This document shows, one piece after another, positions 9,724 to 20,479 of a stretch of 64,000 nt of DNA (the first letter of the stretch is position 1; each line of letters starts with the position of its first letter). The DNA is from Alteromonas portus (lineage in GTDB: Bacteria > Pseudomonadota > Gammaproteobacteria > Enterobacterales > Alteromonadaceae), in contig NZ_SWCO01000001.1 of NCBI RefSeq assembly GCF_005117025.1, positions 62,001 through 126,000 on the forward strand, read 5' to 3'. A program made the position numbers and the translations under genes. Under the pieces are notes generated by a model, which was given only the letters and a program-made list of their open reading frames with translations, did not search any database and had not been told where the DNA came from.

Positions 9724-12498
9724 ATGACAAAGCATAGAACTAATACATTAATTAAACGCACGACGTTAGCAGTAATGTTAACCAGTGCTCTTTTGTCAGG
9801 GTGTAGCGAAAAGTCGATGGAGAGCCATCTGGCCGATGCAAGGAACTACGTCTCTCAACAACAGATTGACGCTGCTATTGTCGAATATAAAAACGCAATT
9901 CAAAAAGGGCCTAATGCGTCAGAACCACGCTTTGAATTAGGCAAACTGTATTTGCAGCAAAATAACTATGCGGCAGCAGAGAAAGAGCTTAACAAAGCCA
10001 TGGATTTAGGGTACCCCGCTAGCCAGGTTATTCCGTTGTTATCCATCGCCTATCAACAGTCTGGGGCAGAAAATGCGCTGGCCGACGTAGACTATCGCGC
10101 TGAAGGGATGACAGCGGTTGAATCTGCAGAAGTAGGTTTTTATAAGCTGCAAGCACTAATGCAACTTGGTAAAAACGAAGAAGCGCAAGCGCTCCTTGCT
10201 GAGCTGTCTACCCTAGATACCAGTTCGGTCTACAAAGGGCTTATCGATAGCTATGCGTTTGTGCTAGACAACGATATAGATGGCGCACTAGAAGCAACAG
10301 AAGCATTGCGTGAACAAGCGCCGACTAACAAAGACGTATTACAGCAACTCGCGAAAATTTATCTTCAAAAAGGCGAGCCAGACAAAGCGGCCGAGGTGTA
10401 CGGCGTTTATGTTGGCCAGTTTCCAGACGACGTAACGAGCAAGTTTGCCTATGCCGCGCTTCTTATTGAGATAAGAGATCTTGATAAAGCACAGCCAATT
10501 GTCGATGACCTGTTGGTATTGAATGAGAACCATCCATTGCTTAATACCTTTAAAGGTATTATTGAATCGGCTAACGAAAACTACGCAAAAGCCCTTGAAC
10601 ATTTGGAAGTCGCTGTTCAGAACGGAAGAAGCGATCAAGTGGTTCGCTTAGTTGCAGGCTTTAGTGCATATCAAATACAAGATTTTGAGGCGGCCCAGCG
10701 TCATCTCACTATGGTGGCTTCAAGCCTCCCTGATAATCACCCTGGCCTTCGTATGTTGGCAGACAGCATGCTGCAACTTGGTGAAAATGATGAAGCACTT
10801 GAAGTATTAGCGAGAGTAGAAGGTGAGCAAGGTATTGATGCGGCCTTATTTTCGAAAGCCAGCTATCAATTACTTAGACAAGGCAATGTAGTTGGTGCAA
10901 AGCAAATGGTAGAAAAGTCTGAAGAGGTGAGTACCACAGCCGAAGACTTATCCCGTTTGGGTGTTTTACAGCTGTCTTTAAACGACATTGATGGGCTAGT
11001 GAATCTTGAACAAGCGGTCGAGCAGTCGCCTGAATCTGTAACGTCGCAAGCGACATTGCTGCGCGCTTACATAGCCACTAATCAGCTTGATAAAGCAAAA
11101 AGTGCAGCGAAGGAATGGCATGAAGCATCACCAAACACTGCGGCACCGTTAATTTATCTGGGCAATATTGCGACGGCAGAAGGTGCATACCAAGAAGCGG
11201 CACAGTATTTCGATAGAGCAAGCGAGCTTAAAGATGCGGGTAACGAGGTTACGTATTCTAGAGCTAAGCTACTTGTTGCTGAGGGCAAAAAAGATAATGC
11301 GATAGCATTTATTCGCGCCTTCATAGACGAGAACCCTTCAGACGTTCAAGGGTTAGCACTATGGTTTGCACTGGCGATGGAAAAGGGTAATGCTGACGCC
11401 GTAATTAAGCATACACAAGCCCAGTTCAATGGGAAAAAAGGCGACGTAAACCTACGCCTGTTGCTGGCAAGAATGTATTCGTTAAATGACCAGCTAGATA
11501 AAACCGTTTCGCTGTTGGCCGACGTTCAGGGTGACGAGTCGTCACCTCAGGCTTTTTGGAACTTAAAAGGTCAGGCACTTATTGCCAGCAATAATGTGAA
11601 AGATGCCACGGCTTTCTTTGACCGCTGGCTGTCATTTTATCCGCAAGATAAAAATGCCGTGTTGGGTAAGTTGCTTATTGTTGATTCACAAAAGCAATTC
11701 CAGCAAGGCTTAGACTTAACCAACAAAGTCTTGGCAAAGCGTCCAGACGCGCAGCTAACCTTGCTTAAGGCCTATTTCCACAGTCGCCTTGGTCAAGCTA
11801 AACCTGCGTGGGATATTGTTAACGGTACCTCTGACGACGTTAAGGCGCTGCCGTTTGTTAGAGGGATAATTGCGCGTTTACATCTTATAGATAAAGCGCC
11901 CGAACAAGCCGTTGAGCACGCAAAAGCGGCTTATGATGCCACTTCAAATTCAGACAATGCACTGTTACTTGTAGCGGCACTTGAGATGTCGGGTGAAAAA
12001 GCGCAAGCGTTTAGCTTTCTTCAAAAGCATGTGAATGCGAACAATAACGACGTTCAAAGTGCAATGTTATTAGCTGAGCGTCAGATAGGAAAAGACAGAG
12101 CCGCAGCAATTAAAACCTATGAACTTATTCTCACCAAAACGCCTGACAATTTTGTAGTACTCAATAATTTGGCGTATTTGGCATTTGAAGATAAAAATCT
12201 GAAGCGAGCTGAAGAGCTTGCGAAGAAGGCTGTATCGCTACAGCAAGAAAATGCTGATGCGGTGGATACTCTTGCTCAAATTTATATTGCCAAGGGCCAA
12301 AAAGCCGAAGCTTTGAAGCTCTATGAACAAATATCAACAGGGCCAATTGCTAATGATGAGGTGTATTTAAACCACGTAGCCTTATTGCTTGAGCTAGATA
12401 AAAAAGCGTTGGCAAAACGACGCTTAGCAAGTAGAGAGTTTACTTCTGATGCTGCTAAGCAAAGAGCGGAGAGCCTTAAGCAGCAATACGGAGTGTAA
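9724..12498 (+). CDS. Large TPR lipoprotein, PrsT-like (PEP-CTERM/exosortase-associated family)
   Basis: 924 residues. The N-terminus ends in a lipobox, ALLSGCSEK, so it should be a lipoprotein. Nearly all the rest is tetratricopeptide repeats, for example AAIVEYKNAIQKGPNASEPR then FELGKLYLQQNNYAAAEKEL, and near the end NFVVLNNLAYLAFEDKNLKR. The first 130 residues closely follow the pattern of PrsT, a TPR lipoprotein named from PEP-CTERM/exosortase loci, where it accompanies exopolysaccharide synthesis. I see no exosortase, PEP-CTERM substrate or polysaccharide gene nearby, so here it is an isolated copy; assembly of envelope or secreted polymers is inference. A generic TPR lipoprotein is the alternative. 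Confidence 0.75.
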   Translation: MTKHRTNTLIKRTTLAVMLTSALLSGCSEKSMESHLADARNYVSQQQIDAAIVEYKNAIQKGPNASEPRFELGKLYLQQNNYAAAEKELNKAMDLGYPASQVIPLLSIAYQQSGAENALADVDYRAEGMTAVESAEVGFYKLQALMQLGKNEEAQALLAELSTLDTSSVYKGLIDSYAFVLDNDIDGALEATEALREQAPTNKDVLQQLAKIYLQKGEPDKAAEVYGVYVGQFPDDVTSKFAYAALLIEIRDLDKAQPIVDDLLVLNENHPLLNTFKGIIESANENYAKALEHLEVAVQNGRSDQVVRLVAGFSAYQIQDFEAAQRHLTMVASSLPDNHPGLRMLADSMLQLGENDEALEVLARVEGEQGIDAALFSKASYQLLRQGNVVGAKQMVEKSEEVSTTAEDLSRLGVLQLSLNDIDGLVNLEQAVEQSPESVTSQATLLRAYIATNQLDKAKSAAKEWHEASPNTAAPLIYLGNIATAEGAYQEAAQYFDRASELKDAGNEVTYSRAKLLVAEGKKDNAIAFIRAFIDENPSDVQGLALWFALAMEKGNADAVIKHTQAQFNGKKGDVNLRLLLARMYSLNDQLDKTVSLLADVQGDESSPQAFWNLKGQALIASNNVKDATAFFDRWLSFYPQDKNAVLGKLLIVDSQKQFQQGLDLTNKVLAKRPDAQLTLLKAYFHSRLGQAKPAWDIVNGTSDDVKALPFVRGIIARLHLIDKAPEQAVEHAKAAYDATSNSDNALLLVAALEMSGEKAQAFSFLQKHVNANNNDVQSAMLLAERQIGKDRAAAIKTYELILTKTPDNFVVLNNLAYLAFEDKNLKRAEELAKKAVSLQQENADAVDTLAQIYIAKGQKAEALKLYEQISTGPIANDEVYLNHVALLLELDKKALAKRRLASREFTSDAAKQRAESLKQQYGV

Positions 12499-12562
12499 TG
12501 CTAGTTCAACGAACAGAGCACTAGCGGGCTTGTTTTGTTGCGTTATAAAAGCCAAATACGAA

Positions 12563-12590
12563 CGAAGGCCACTTATTGTGGCCTTCGGTT
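12563..12590 (+). terminator. Hairpin, probable terminator after the TPR lipoprotein gene
   Basis: CGAAGGCCAC (12563-12572), loop TTATT, GTGGCCTTCG (12578-12587): a perfect 10-bp stem. The T tail is weak (GTTTATC). A second imperfect hairpin (GCTTCGGCA / TGCCGAGC, about 12677-12703) lies just before the stop of the convergent channel gene and may serve that gene. Confidence 0.6.
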
Positions 12591-12704
12591 TATCTACGCA
12601 TTCAACTTTTCCGTGTAAATGCCCAGAGCGCGAGAAATGCGGATTGGTGTTAAATCACAGCATGTACCAAAGAGGCTTCGGCAAAAAGGTTTCTGCCGAG
12701 CTTG

Positions 12705-13559
12705 TTAGTCAGCTTTGCTCACGTATTCTTTGTTACTTTGAGATGCAACTTGAGCCCTAAGTTCGCGCAGCTCTTTTAAAACATCATGCAAAGTAGGCTC
12801 TACGTGACCTTGTGCAATTTGCTCTTCAAGTATTGCGGCTTCTTTTTCTGCCCTTGCTTTTTCGTTTTCTCTTTCCATCACGTTTACCACAATGCCGATA
12901 ACCATATTAAGGAAGGCGAATGCGGTAAAGAAGATAAAGGTTAAGTAGAAAATCCAGCTTAGCGAGTACACCTCTTGGGTTTCGTACATCACATCAGTCC
13001 AATCTTCAAAGGTCATGATCCTAAAGAGCGTTAGCATAGAGATGGTGATGTCGCCCCACAGCACAGGATTTATAGTTTCAAATAGCGTACTGCCCACCGC
13101 GGCATAGATATAAAAGATAATAAACATTAGCAGCATGACATAGCCAAGCTGGGGTAAAGCTTTAACTAACGACACAAGTAATATTCTTAGCTCTGGAATG
13201 ATTGAAATCATACGAAGTACGCGGAATACCCTAACCAAACGGGCTATCAGAGCAAGCTCGGTATCGTCGGCCGGAATAAGGCTGATTATTACAATGAGTG
13301 TGTCGAACCAGTTCCAAAAGCTCTTGAAAAAATAGCGCTTTCGTTTTTCCGCTAAAAAACGAATGGTAATTTCAGTTAAGAAAAACGCACTAATAAACCA
13401 GTCTAGAAATAAGGTGACCGACGACATACCAGCAGGAAGCTCATAGGTCTTAGCACCAACAAGTAGGGCTGAAATAACGATTACGCTAATAACAAAGGCT
13501 TCAAACCATTTGTTCGCTCTAATGCGCTCAAATTTGTTTTGTAGTTCAGAGGCTTGCAT
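12705..13559 (-). CDS. Voltage-gated cation channel subunit, BacNav superfamily, with an unusual acidic filter
   Basis: 284 residues, one six-helix (S1-S6) subunit that would form a tetramer. S1 is about residues 18-40. S4 carries spaced arginines in ARLVRVFRVLRM, the voltage sensor. The pore loop reads LFRIMTFEDWTDVMYE, with filter TFEDWTD; S6 is YLTFIFFTAFAFLNMVIGIV. A charged C-terminal segment (KARAEKEAAILEEQ, later LHDVLKELRELRAQ) resembles the coiled-coil neck of BacNav channels. Known sodium channels have TLESWSM or TLESWAS. Asp at the positions of the filter's first Ser and of its last residue is the pattern of calcium-permeable variants, so selectivity should not be assumed to be sodium. 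Confidence 0.85.
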   Translation of the reverse strand: MQASELQNKFERIRANKWFEAFVISVIVISALLVGAKTYELPAGMSSVTLFLDWFISAFFLTEITIRFLAEKRKRYFFKSFWNWFDTLIVIISLIPADDTELALIARLVRVFRVLRMISIIPELRILLVSLVKALPQLGYVMLLMFIIFYIYAAVGSTLFETINPVLWGDITISMLTLFRIMTFEDWTDVMYETQEVYSLSWIFYLTFIFFTAFAFLNMVIGIVVNVMERENEKARAEKEAAILEEQIAQGHVEPTLHDVLKELRELRAQVASQSNKEYVSKAD

Positions 13560-13745
13560 TTTTATTTATCACTCAAGGGAAAATCAATAGACCAAGAGGC
13601 TTGTCGTAAATCAACTTGGCGTTATACTAAAGTCGTTGTTTGCACATATTATGTGCCACAATGTAGGGGCGAAAAGGTGGTTTTAAAGCCTTTTGTCCTG
13701 CATATATAACATCATCAAAGACAGAAAATTTTAAAGGGCATAATC

Positions 13746-13898
13746 ATGGATGATGAGTTACGGCTGTTGCAAGAAAAATTACGTGCTGTTTCAGCGCGTT
13801 TATCTAATTTTGTAATGACTAAACAAAATGCCGAAGCGTTATGTGCTGAATATCGGCAGCTGTTAGGTGCTTTACAAAGGTTTTCTTGTACCAAATAG
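13746..13898 (+). CDS. Small helical protein of 50 residues, unknown function
   Basis: ATG at 13746 preceded by AAAGGG about 7 bases upstream. The product (MDDELRLLQEKLRAVSARLS, later CAEYRQLLGALQRFSCTK) is charged and heptad-like, with two Cys. It is followed by a hairpin terminator, which supports a real transcription unit. I do not recognise the family. The opposite-strand frame over the same bases looks like a shadow. Confidence 0.5.
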   Translation: MDDELRLLQEKLRAVSARLSNFVMTKQNAEALCAEYRQLLGALQRFSCTK

Positions 13899-13955
13899 GG
13901 AATAGGTATTTCCCGAACTCTCAAATCTCAGTTGTGAAAGACTAAACAGACACAA

Positions 13956-13982
13956 AAAAGGGCAGCCGGTAGCTACCCTTTT
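13956..13982. terminator. Terminator between the small ORF and tolC
   Basis: AAAAGGG (13956-13962) pairs with CCCTTTT (13976-13982), extended by AGC/GCT across one mismatch. The A-run on one side and the T-run on the other suit convergent termination in both directions. Confidence 0.7.
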
Positions 13983-14022
13983 GGCGTTGTGTTTAAGCAG
14001 TTAATCCGCAAAATGAAACGCA

Positions 14023-15420
14023 TTACTCTTTGGCGTTACTCTCTACAGGCTTAAGACCTCGGTTGATCATAGCTACATCTTCACCTGTCAATGTGCCAGC
14101 CGCTTGTTTAAGCGTAATCACTGACTGGATAAAGTCATAGCGTGCACCAGCAAGGTTACGGCGCGCGTCAAACAAGTTACGGGTGCTATCTAATACATCA
14201 ACAATAGTACGTGTACCTACATCAAACCCAGCTTCTGTGGCTTTAAGTGCGCTATCTGCTGATACAACAGACTGCTCAAGGGCGCGAATGGTAGAGATAG
14301 ACGCTTTTACATTATTAAACGAGCTACGAACCGACTGAACAGTTTGACGGTACGTTTGCTCAGCCACTTGGCTTGCTGCTACATAGTTGTACTTTGCTTG
14401 AGACGTTTGTGAACTAACGCTGCCGCCCTCATATATAGGAACGCTTAATGTCACGGCAATAGACTGGCTGTTTAAGTACGGTGTCTCGTAGCCAAACGGA
14501 GTCGTAGAGCCATCGTCGTTAAGAATTTCGGCGTCTACATCATCTTTCGAGCGGCCATAGCTGCCAGAAAGCGCCAAGGTTGGTAGATGCCCCGAACGTG
14601 CGATAGCGATGTCTTCTTTCGCTACGTCCATAGCTAAACGATCGACAAGTAGCGCAAGGTTCTTATCTTGTGCGGTTTCTAACCAGCTATCAACGGTTGC
14701 CGGTACCGGCATAGTCGCTGAGAAATTATCAGTGTTTAAACCATATAGACGGTCGTGATATTTACCCGTAATGACACGAAGAGCTTCCAAGGCAAACTCA
14801 AGTTCATTCTTTGCCTGAATTTCCTGTGCTACCGTGCTGTCGTAGTTTGCTTGCGCTTCGTGAACATCAGTGATCGCAGTTAAACCAACCTCGAAACGCT
14901 GGCGAGTTTGCTCAAGCTGTCGCTCGATGGCGCGCTTTTCTGACCCTACGAATTCTACATTGTCACGGGCGCGCAATACGTCAAAGTAAGCAGTAACGGT
15001 ACGCACAATAACATCTTGCATACTAGCGGCTAGTTGCGCATCGCTCTGCTCAGCAATTTTTTCAGCGCGGTCTAAGCCCAGCCAGTTAGCGTGGTCATAT
15101 AACGACATTGAAAGCGTTAACCCGTAGTCGATGGTGTCTATTTCTGTATCTGTCGTAAATACCTGAAGACCATTGTCGCCCGCTGCCTGTTGAAAACGTT
15201 CAGAATCTGACATGGTGTAACCAACAGAGCCCGAAATTTGAGGCAATAAGTTTGCGCGACTTATACTAATCCCTTCAAACGCAGCATCACGTTGCGCTTT
15301 CGCTTGGTTTACCAATGGATCGTTCGCCAGCGCTTGTTGATATACCTGCATAAGGTCATCGGCTATAGCACCAGTTGTCATCGAAACACCGATAACTAGC
15401 GACAGAAGTGTTCGTTTCAT
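14023..15420 (-). CDS. tolC: Outer membrane efflux channel TolC
   Basis: 465 residues with a clear signal peptide (MKRTLLSLVIGVSMTTGAIA then DDL). The mature start DLMQVYQQALANDPLVNQAK is characteristic of TolC, as are the two internally repeated halves (DVHEAQANYDSTVAQEIQAK near 190 and TIVDVLDSTRNLFDARRNLA near 405). It forms a trimeric outer-membrane and periplasmic duct for RND/ABC efflux pumps and type I secretion. It is transcribed away from nudF, the same arrangement as in E. coli. AGGAAGA lies before the ATG. Confidence 0.95.
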   Translation of the reverse strand: MKRTLLSLVIGVSMTTGAIADDLMQVYQQALANDPLVNQAKAQRDAAFEGISISRANLLPQISGSVGYTMSDSERFQQAAGDNGLQVFTTDTEIDTIDYGLTLSMSLYDHANWLGLDRAEKIAEQSDAQLAASMQDVIVRTVTAYFDVLRARDNVEFVGSEKRAIERQLEQTRQRFEVGLTAITDVHEAQANYDSTVAQEIQAKNELEFALEALRVITGKYHDRLYGLNTDNFSATMPVPATVDSWLETAQDKNLALLVDRLAMDVAKEDIAIARSGHLPTLALSGSYGRSKDDVDAEILNDDGSTTPFGYETPYLNSQSIAVTLSVPIYEGGSVSSQTSQAKYNYVAASQVAEQTYRQTVQSVRSSFNNVKASISTIRALEQSVVSADSALKATEAGFDVGTRTIVDVLDSTRNLFDARRNLAGARYDFIQSVITLKQAAGTLTGEDVAMINRGLKPVESNAKE

Positions 15421-15717
15421 GCTTACGTCTTCCTGTTGTGTTCAAGTTGCGTCGTCATTTATTCGTAGAGACGACTTATTTAAAACCAAGTGTATGAAAA
15501 TTCAACCACAAACCGAAAGTCCAAACTCGTAACAGTATTCGATTAACTGTAACAGAATATGTGATCTACCCACGCAATTATTATAGTAATAGACGACTTG
15601 TAATATGAGTTTTCTGTTATTTGCTCACACGCCATATCGCATTTTTCATGCGTATACATGGCTGGTGTGTAAATGTACTATGTATGATAAATCTATTTGA
15701 ACCATAAGTGTCTGCAA

Positions 15718-16344
15718 ATGAGCAAGGAATTCCTTTCATTTACCTCAAATGACGTCGAAATTACCGACATTAAGCCAGTGTATCGTGGTTTCTTTACCAT
15801 GAATCAGTATCAATTTAAGCACAAGTGTTTTAATGGAGATTGGAGCGATACGGTGACGCGAGAGATATTTGAGCGCGGTCACGCGGTGGGTGTTTTACCC
15901 TACGATCCTGTTCTACAAGAGTTCGTGCTAATTGAGCAAGTTAGAATTGGGGCGTTAGCCACATCTTCAAGCCCTTGGTTAATTGAAATTATCGCCGGTA
16001 TGATTGATGAAGGTGAAACACCAGAAGCAGTATGTCATAGAGAGTCGATGGAAGAAGCAGGTATTAAACTGGAAAAATTAACCAAAGCACTGAGCTATTT
16101 GTCGAGTCCTGGCGGTACCACAGAAAGATTACATATTTTTATAGCAAAGACTGATGCTAGCCAAGCGCAAGGCATTCACGGCCTAGAAAGCGAGTCTGAA
16201 GACATTAAAGTGCACCGAATAAAAGAAAACACCGCCCTTGAATGGTTGGAAAATGGCCATATTGACAACGCCGCAGCGGTAATTGCGCTACAATGGTTCT
16301 TTATGCACAAAACACAACTTCTGGAGCAGTGGCAGACATCGTGA
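15718..16344 (+). CDS. nudF: ADP-ribose pyrophosphatase NudF (Nudix hydrolase)
   Basis: 208 residues from the ATG at 15718, close to the 209 of E. coli NudF; a TTG 21 bases upstream in frame is a less likely start. The Nudix box is read as GMIDEGETPEAVCHRESMEE followed by AGI, matching GX5EX7REUXEEXGU. It hydrolyses ADP-ribose to AMP and ribose 5-phosphate. It opens the operon nudF-yqiB-cpdA-yqiA-parE and overlaps the next gene by four bases (GTGA). Confidence 0.93.
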   Translation: MSKEFLSFTSNDVEITDIKPVYRGFFTMNQYQFKHKCFNGDWSDTVTREIFERGHAVGVLPYDPVLQEFVLIEQVRIGALATSSSPWLIEIIAGMIDEGETPEAVCHRESMEEAGIKLEKLTKALSYLSSPGGTTERLHIFIAKTDASQAQGIHGLESESEDIKVHRIKENTALEWLENGHIDNAAAVIALQWFFMHKTQLLEQWQTS

Positions 16345-16781
16345 CACAACGCAATCAACGAAAATACGTACCTCATCTTCCGTCAATGCAGGCGCTTTGC
16401 GAACTGAACTATTCTCATGTTTTGAGAATTCTGCCTGACTGTGACACAGAAGATTTGAGTTATGAGTTTTCGGTTGGCGTGGGCCTGTCGTATGAAATAC
16501 GCATTGTAGAGTCTGCTCGTTACACCAGTACGCTAAGCATTAAGCAAACCACTAAAGATATGCCTTCATATTTAACGCCCAGCATGACGGTGCGCTTATA
16601 TCACGATGCGCGTATGGCAGAGGTTATTAATAGCCAAAATACGGGAGCGCTTGAACCGTCGTACGAGTATCCGAATTTAAAAATGCGCCAGCGTAACGAA
16701 AAGCACATGGTGAATATCTTTTTAGCTGAATGGCTAAACTTCTGTTTGCAACATTCCTCAAACGTTACTTCTGAAGCGTGA
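16341..16781 (+). CDS. yqiB: YqiB family protein (DUF1249)
   Basis: 146 residues from a GTG at 16341 that overlaps the nudF stop as GTGA, which argues for translational coupling and decides the start over an upstream in-frame extension. The sequence (YVPHLPSMQALCELNYSHVL, later MTVRLYHDARMAEVINSQ) is typical of DUF1249. Function is unknown; the gene sits between nudF and cpdA as in enterobacteria. Confidence 0.88.
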   Translation: MTQRNQRKYVPHLPSMQALCELNYSHVLRILPDCDTEDLSYEFSVGVGLSYEIRIVESARYTSTLSIKQTTKDMPSYLTPSMTVRLYHDARMAEVINSQNTGALEPSYEYPNLKMRQRNEKHMVNIFLAEWLNFCLQHSSNVTSEA

Positions 16782-17590
16782 TAACACTCATTCAGCTAAG
16801 TGATTGCCACTTACTAAAAGACAAAGATAAGACGGGATATGCGGGCATCGCGCCCTATGATTCACTAGCACGCGTGCTTTCTGATATCCAAAATTACATT
16901 GTTCAAAAAGTTGCCAACGCGCCAGAACAGAGAGCAAAGCACCAAGTAGTCGTGCTGGTTACAGGGGATATTAGCGGCGATAATTCACCCGAAAGCTATC
17001 AGCATTTTATCGCATTGATGGAGCAACATATTGAGTCAACAAATATAAAATGGTTTGTGCTGGCGGGTAATCACGACAATAACTCGTACTTTGAAAAATA
17101 TCTTGGCAGTCGGCACTTACAAAGCAATGACTCGTTAAGCTTGTGCAATTGGCAAATACACGGCATGGATACCCGCGCTACAAGTAATATGCACACGGCA
17201 GCGGGGGAAGTAAAAGAGAGCGATATACAGGCGTTGGAGCAATCGTTAACTAGGTCGCCGCAGGTCAATCATCTTATCGCGCTTCATCATCATCTGTTGC
17301 CTTCAAATAGCTGGATGGATAAGCACTTTTTAGCTGATGCTCAGCGGTTAGTATCGCTTACAGGCTTTTATCCGCAAATAAAAGCCTTCATTCACGGACA
17401 CATACATTCCCCTCTGCGTCAGCAGATAGGAAAGCACAATACGCCCTCTTACGGAGCCCCGTCTACCTGTTGGCAGTGGGAAATGCGGCCCGAGTTTGGT
17501 GTTAGCAATGAAGTGCCGGGGTATCAGGTGATAAATTTAATGGATGACGGCTCGGTGGATGTTTCCGTTGTTAGGGTGAAGCTCAGTTGA
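16778..17590 (+). CDS. cpdA: 3',5'-cyclic AMP phosphodiesterase CpdA
   Basis: 270 residues, starting at a GTG that again overlaps the previous stop by four bases. It has the calcineurin-type metallophosphatase motifs in order: QLSDCHLL, VTGDISGD, LAGNHDNN, ALHHHLLP and IHGHIHSP. All metal ligands are present. In E. coli the enzyme (Icc/CpdA) lowers cAMP, and the gene occupies the same operon position. Confidence 0.93.
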   Translation: MITLIQLSDCHLLKDKDKTGYAGIAPYDSLARVLSDIQNYIVQKVANAPEQRAKHQVVVLVTGDISGDNSPESYQHFIALMEQHIESTNIKWFVLAGNHDNNSYFEKYLGSRHLQSNDSLSLCNWQIHGMDTRATSNMHTAAGEVKESDIQALEQSLTRSPQVNHLIALHHHLLPSNSWMDKHFLADAQRLVSLTGFYPQIKAFIHGHIHSPLRQQIGKHNTPSYGAPSTCWQWEMRPEFGVSNEVPGYQVINLMDDGSVDVSVVRVKLS

Positions 17591-17720
17591 GTTTTGCTAT
17601 AGAGGGTGTAAAAGGAGCGTGTGGCCTTAAAATCCGTATCATACTTGTTTCGAGTTTAGCGTAGACAAAGAAACAAGAAAGAAAAAGACACAGAACAGAT
17701 AACACAAAATAGAGAAAAAT

Positions 17721-18302
17721 ATGCAGCACATTTTATATCTCCACGGCTTTTTAAGTTCGCCGAAATCCATTAAGGCGCAAGCCACTAAAGCGTATTTTGA
17801 GCAGCATCATTCAAACGTTACCTTACACATTCCTGAGCTGTCTAATTTTCCTAGCAAAGTGGAAGATCAGCTAATTTCACTTATTGAGAATACACCGGCA
17901 TTGCTTGAAAATGGACTGAAACTTATTGGTAGTTCAATGGGGGGGTATCTCTCTACGTTTTTGCTTGAAAAGTTTGGTGGCAAAGCCGTATTAATCAATC
18001 CTGCTGTTCGCCCTTACGAGCTATTGCAAGGCTTCATCGGTACTCATGAAAACCCATACAGCAAAGAAAAGTTTGAAATAGTAGAAAGCGATATGGGAGT
18101 AATTCAAGCATTAGAAGCCGCCTCAATTAAAACGCCAGGTAATTATAAAGTGCTGCTTCAGACCGAGGATGAAACACTGGATTACCGCTTAGCGGCTGAA
18201 AAGTACGCACAAAGTCACCTGGTTATTGAAGAAGGTGGCGATCACAGCTTTGTAGGTTATGAAAATCACTTACCTGCTATTGCCGAGTTTTTGCTGAAAT
18301 AA
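17721..18302 (+). CDS. yqiA: YqiA alpha/beta-hydrolase (esterase)
   Basis: 193 residues. ILYLHGFLSSPKS supplies the oxyanion-hole HG motif, LIGSSMGGYLSTFLLEKFGG the GxSxG-like nucleophile Ser, and GGDHSFVGYE the catalytic His. This fits YqiA, a small esterase encoded immediately upstream of parE in enterobacteria. A 130-base gap separates it from cpdA, so it may also have its own promoter. Confidence 0.9.
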   Translation: MQHILYLHGFLSSPKSIKAQATKAYFEQHHSNVTLHIPELSNFPSKVEDQLISLIENTPALLENGLKLIGSSMGGYLSTFLLEKFGGKAVLINPAVRPYELLQGFIGTHENPYSKEKFEIVESDMGVIQALEAASIKTPGNYKVLLQTEDETLDYRLAAEKYAQSHLVIEEGGDHSFVGYENHLPAIAEFLLK

Positions 18303-18414
18303 GCGCATTGCCAGTCTTTACTCGCCCTGCTAACATCAAACCTATGCTGTGCGGCGCTATGCTTACTATAGCTAACTTTAGTGCTGCGTACCTCTTTCTT
18401 TGTCGCTGGCTTAA

Positions 18415-20325
<1,911 letters not shown>

Positions 20326-20436
20326 ATTGCAGAAACGCGCCGCTTTTGTGCTTATTTATAGAAGCTTGTATCGATAACGCTGTTCAAACAAGCGACCGCT
20401 AGACAAGCAACCTTATCGCTTCACGAAACAAATTGG

Positions 20437-20479
20437 AAACGCCGAGAAATTATCCCGATACGGAAATTTCTCGGCGTTT
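20437..20479. terminator. Bidirectional terminator shared by parE and the convergent membrane gene
   Basis: AAACGCCGAGAAATT (20437-20451) and AATTTCTCGGCGTTT (20465-20479) form a perfect 15-bp stem with a 13-base loop, T-rich on the plus side and A-rich on the other. The right arm also encodes the last residues of the minus-strand gene, so coding and terminator sequence overlap. Confidence 0.85.

Noticed and set aside
12449-12760. A 103-residue plus-strand frame after the TPR lipoprotein
   Set aside because: It overlaps the ends of two real genes, runs through the hairpin at 12563-12587, and has no RBS or family resemblance.
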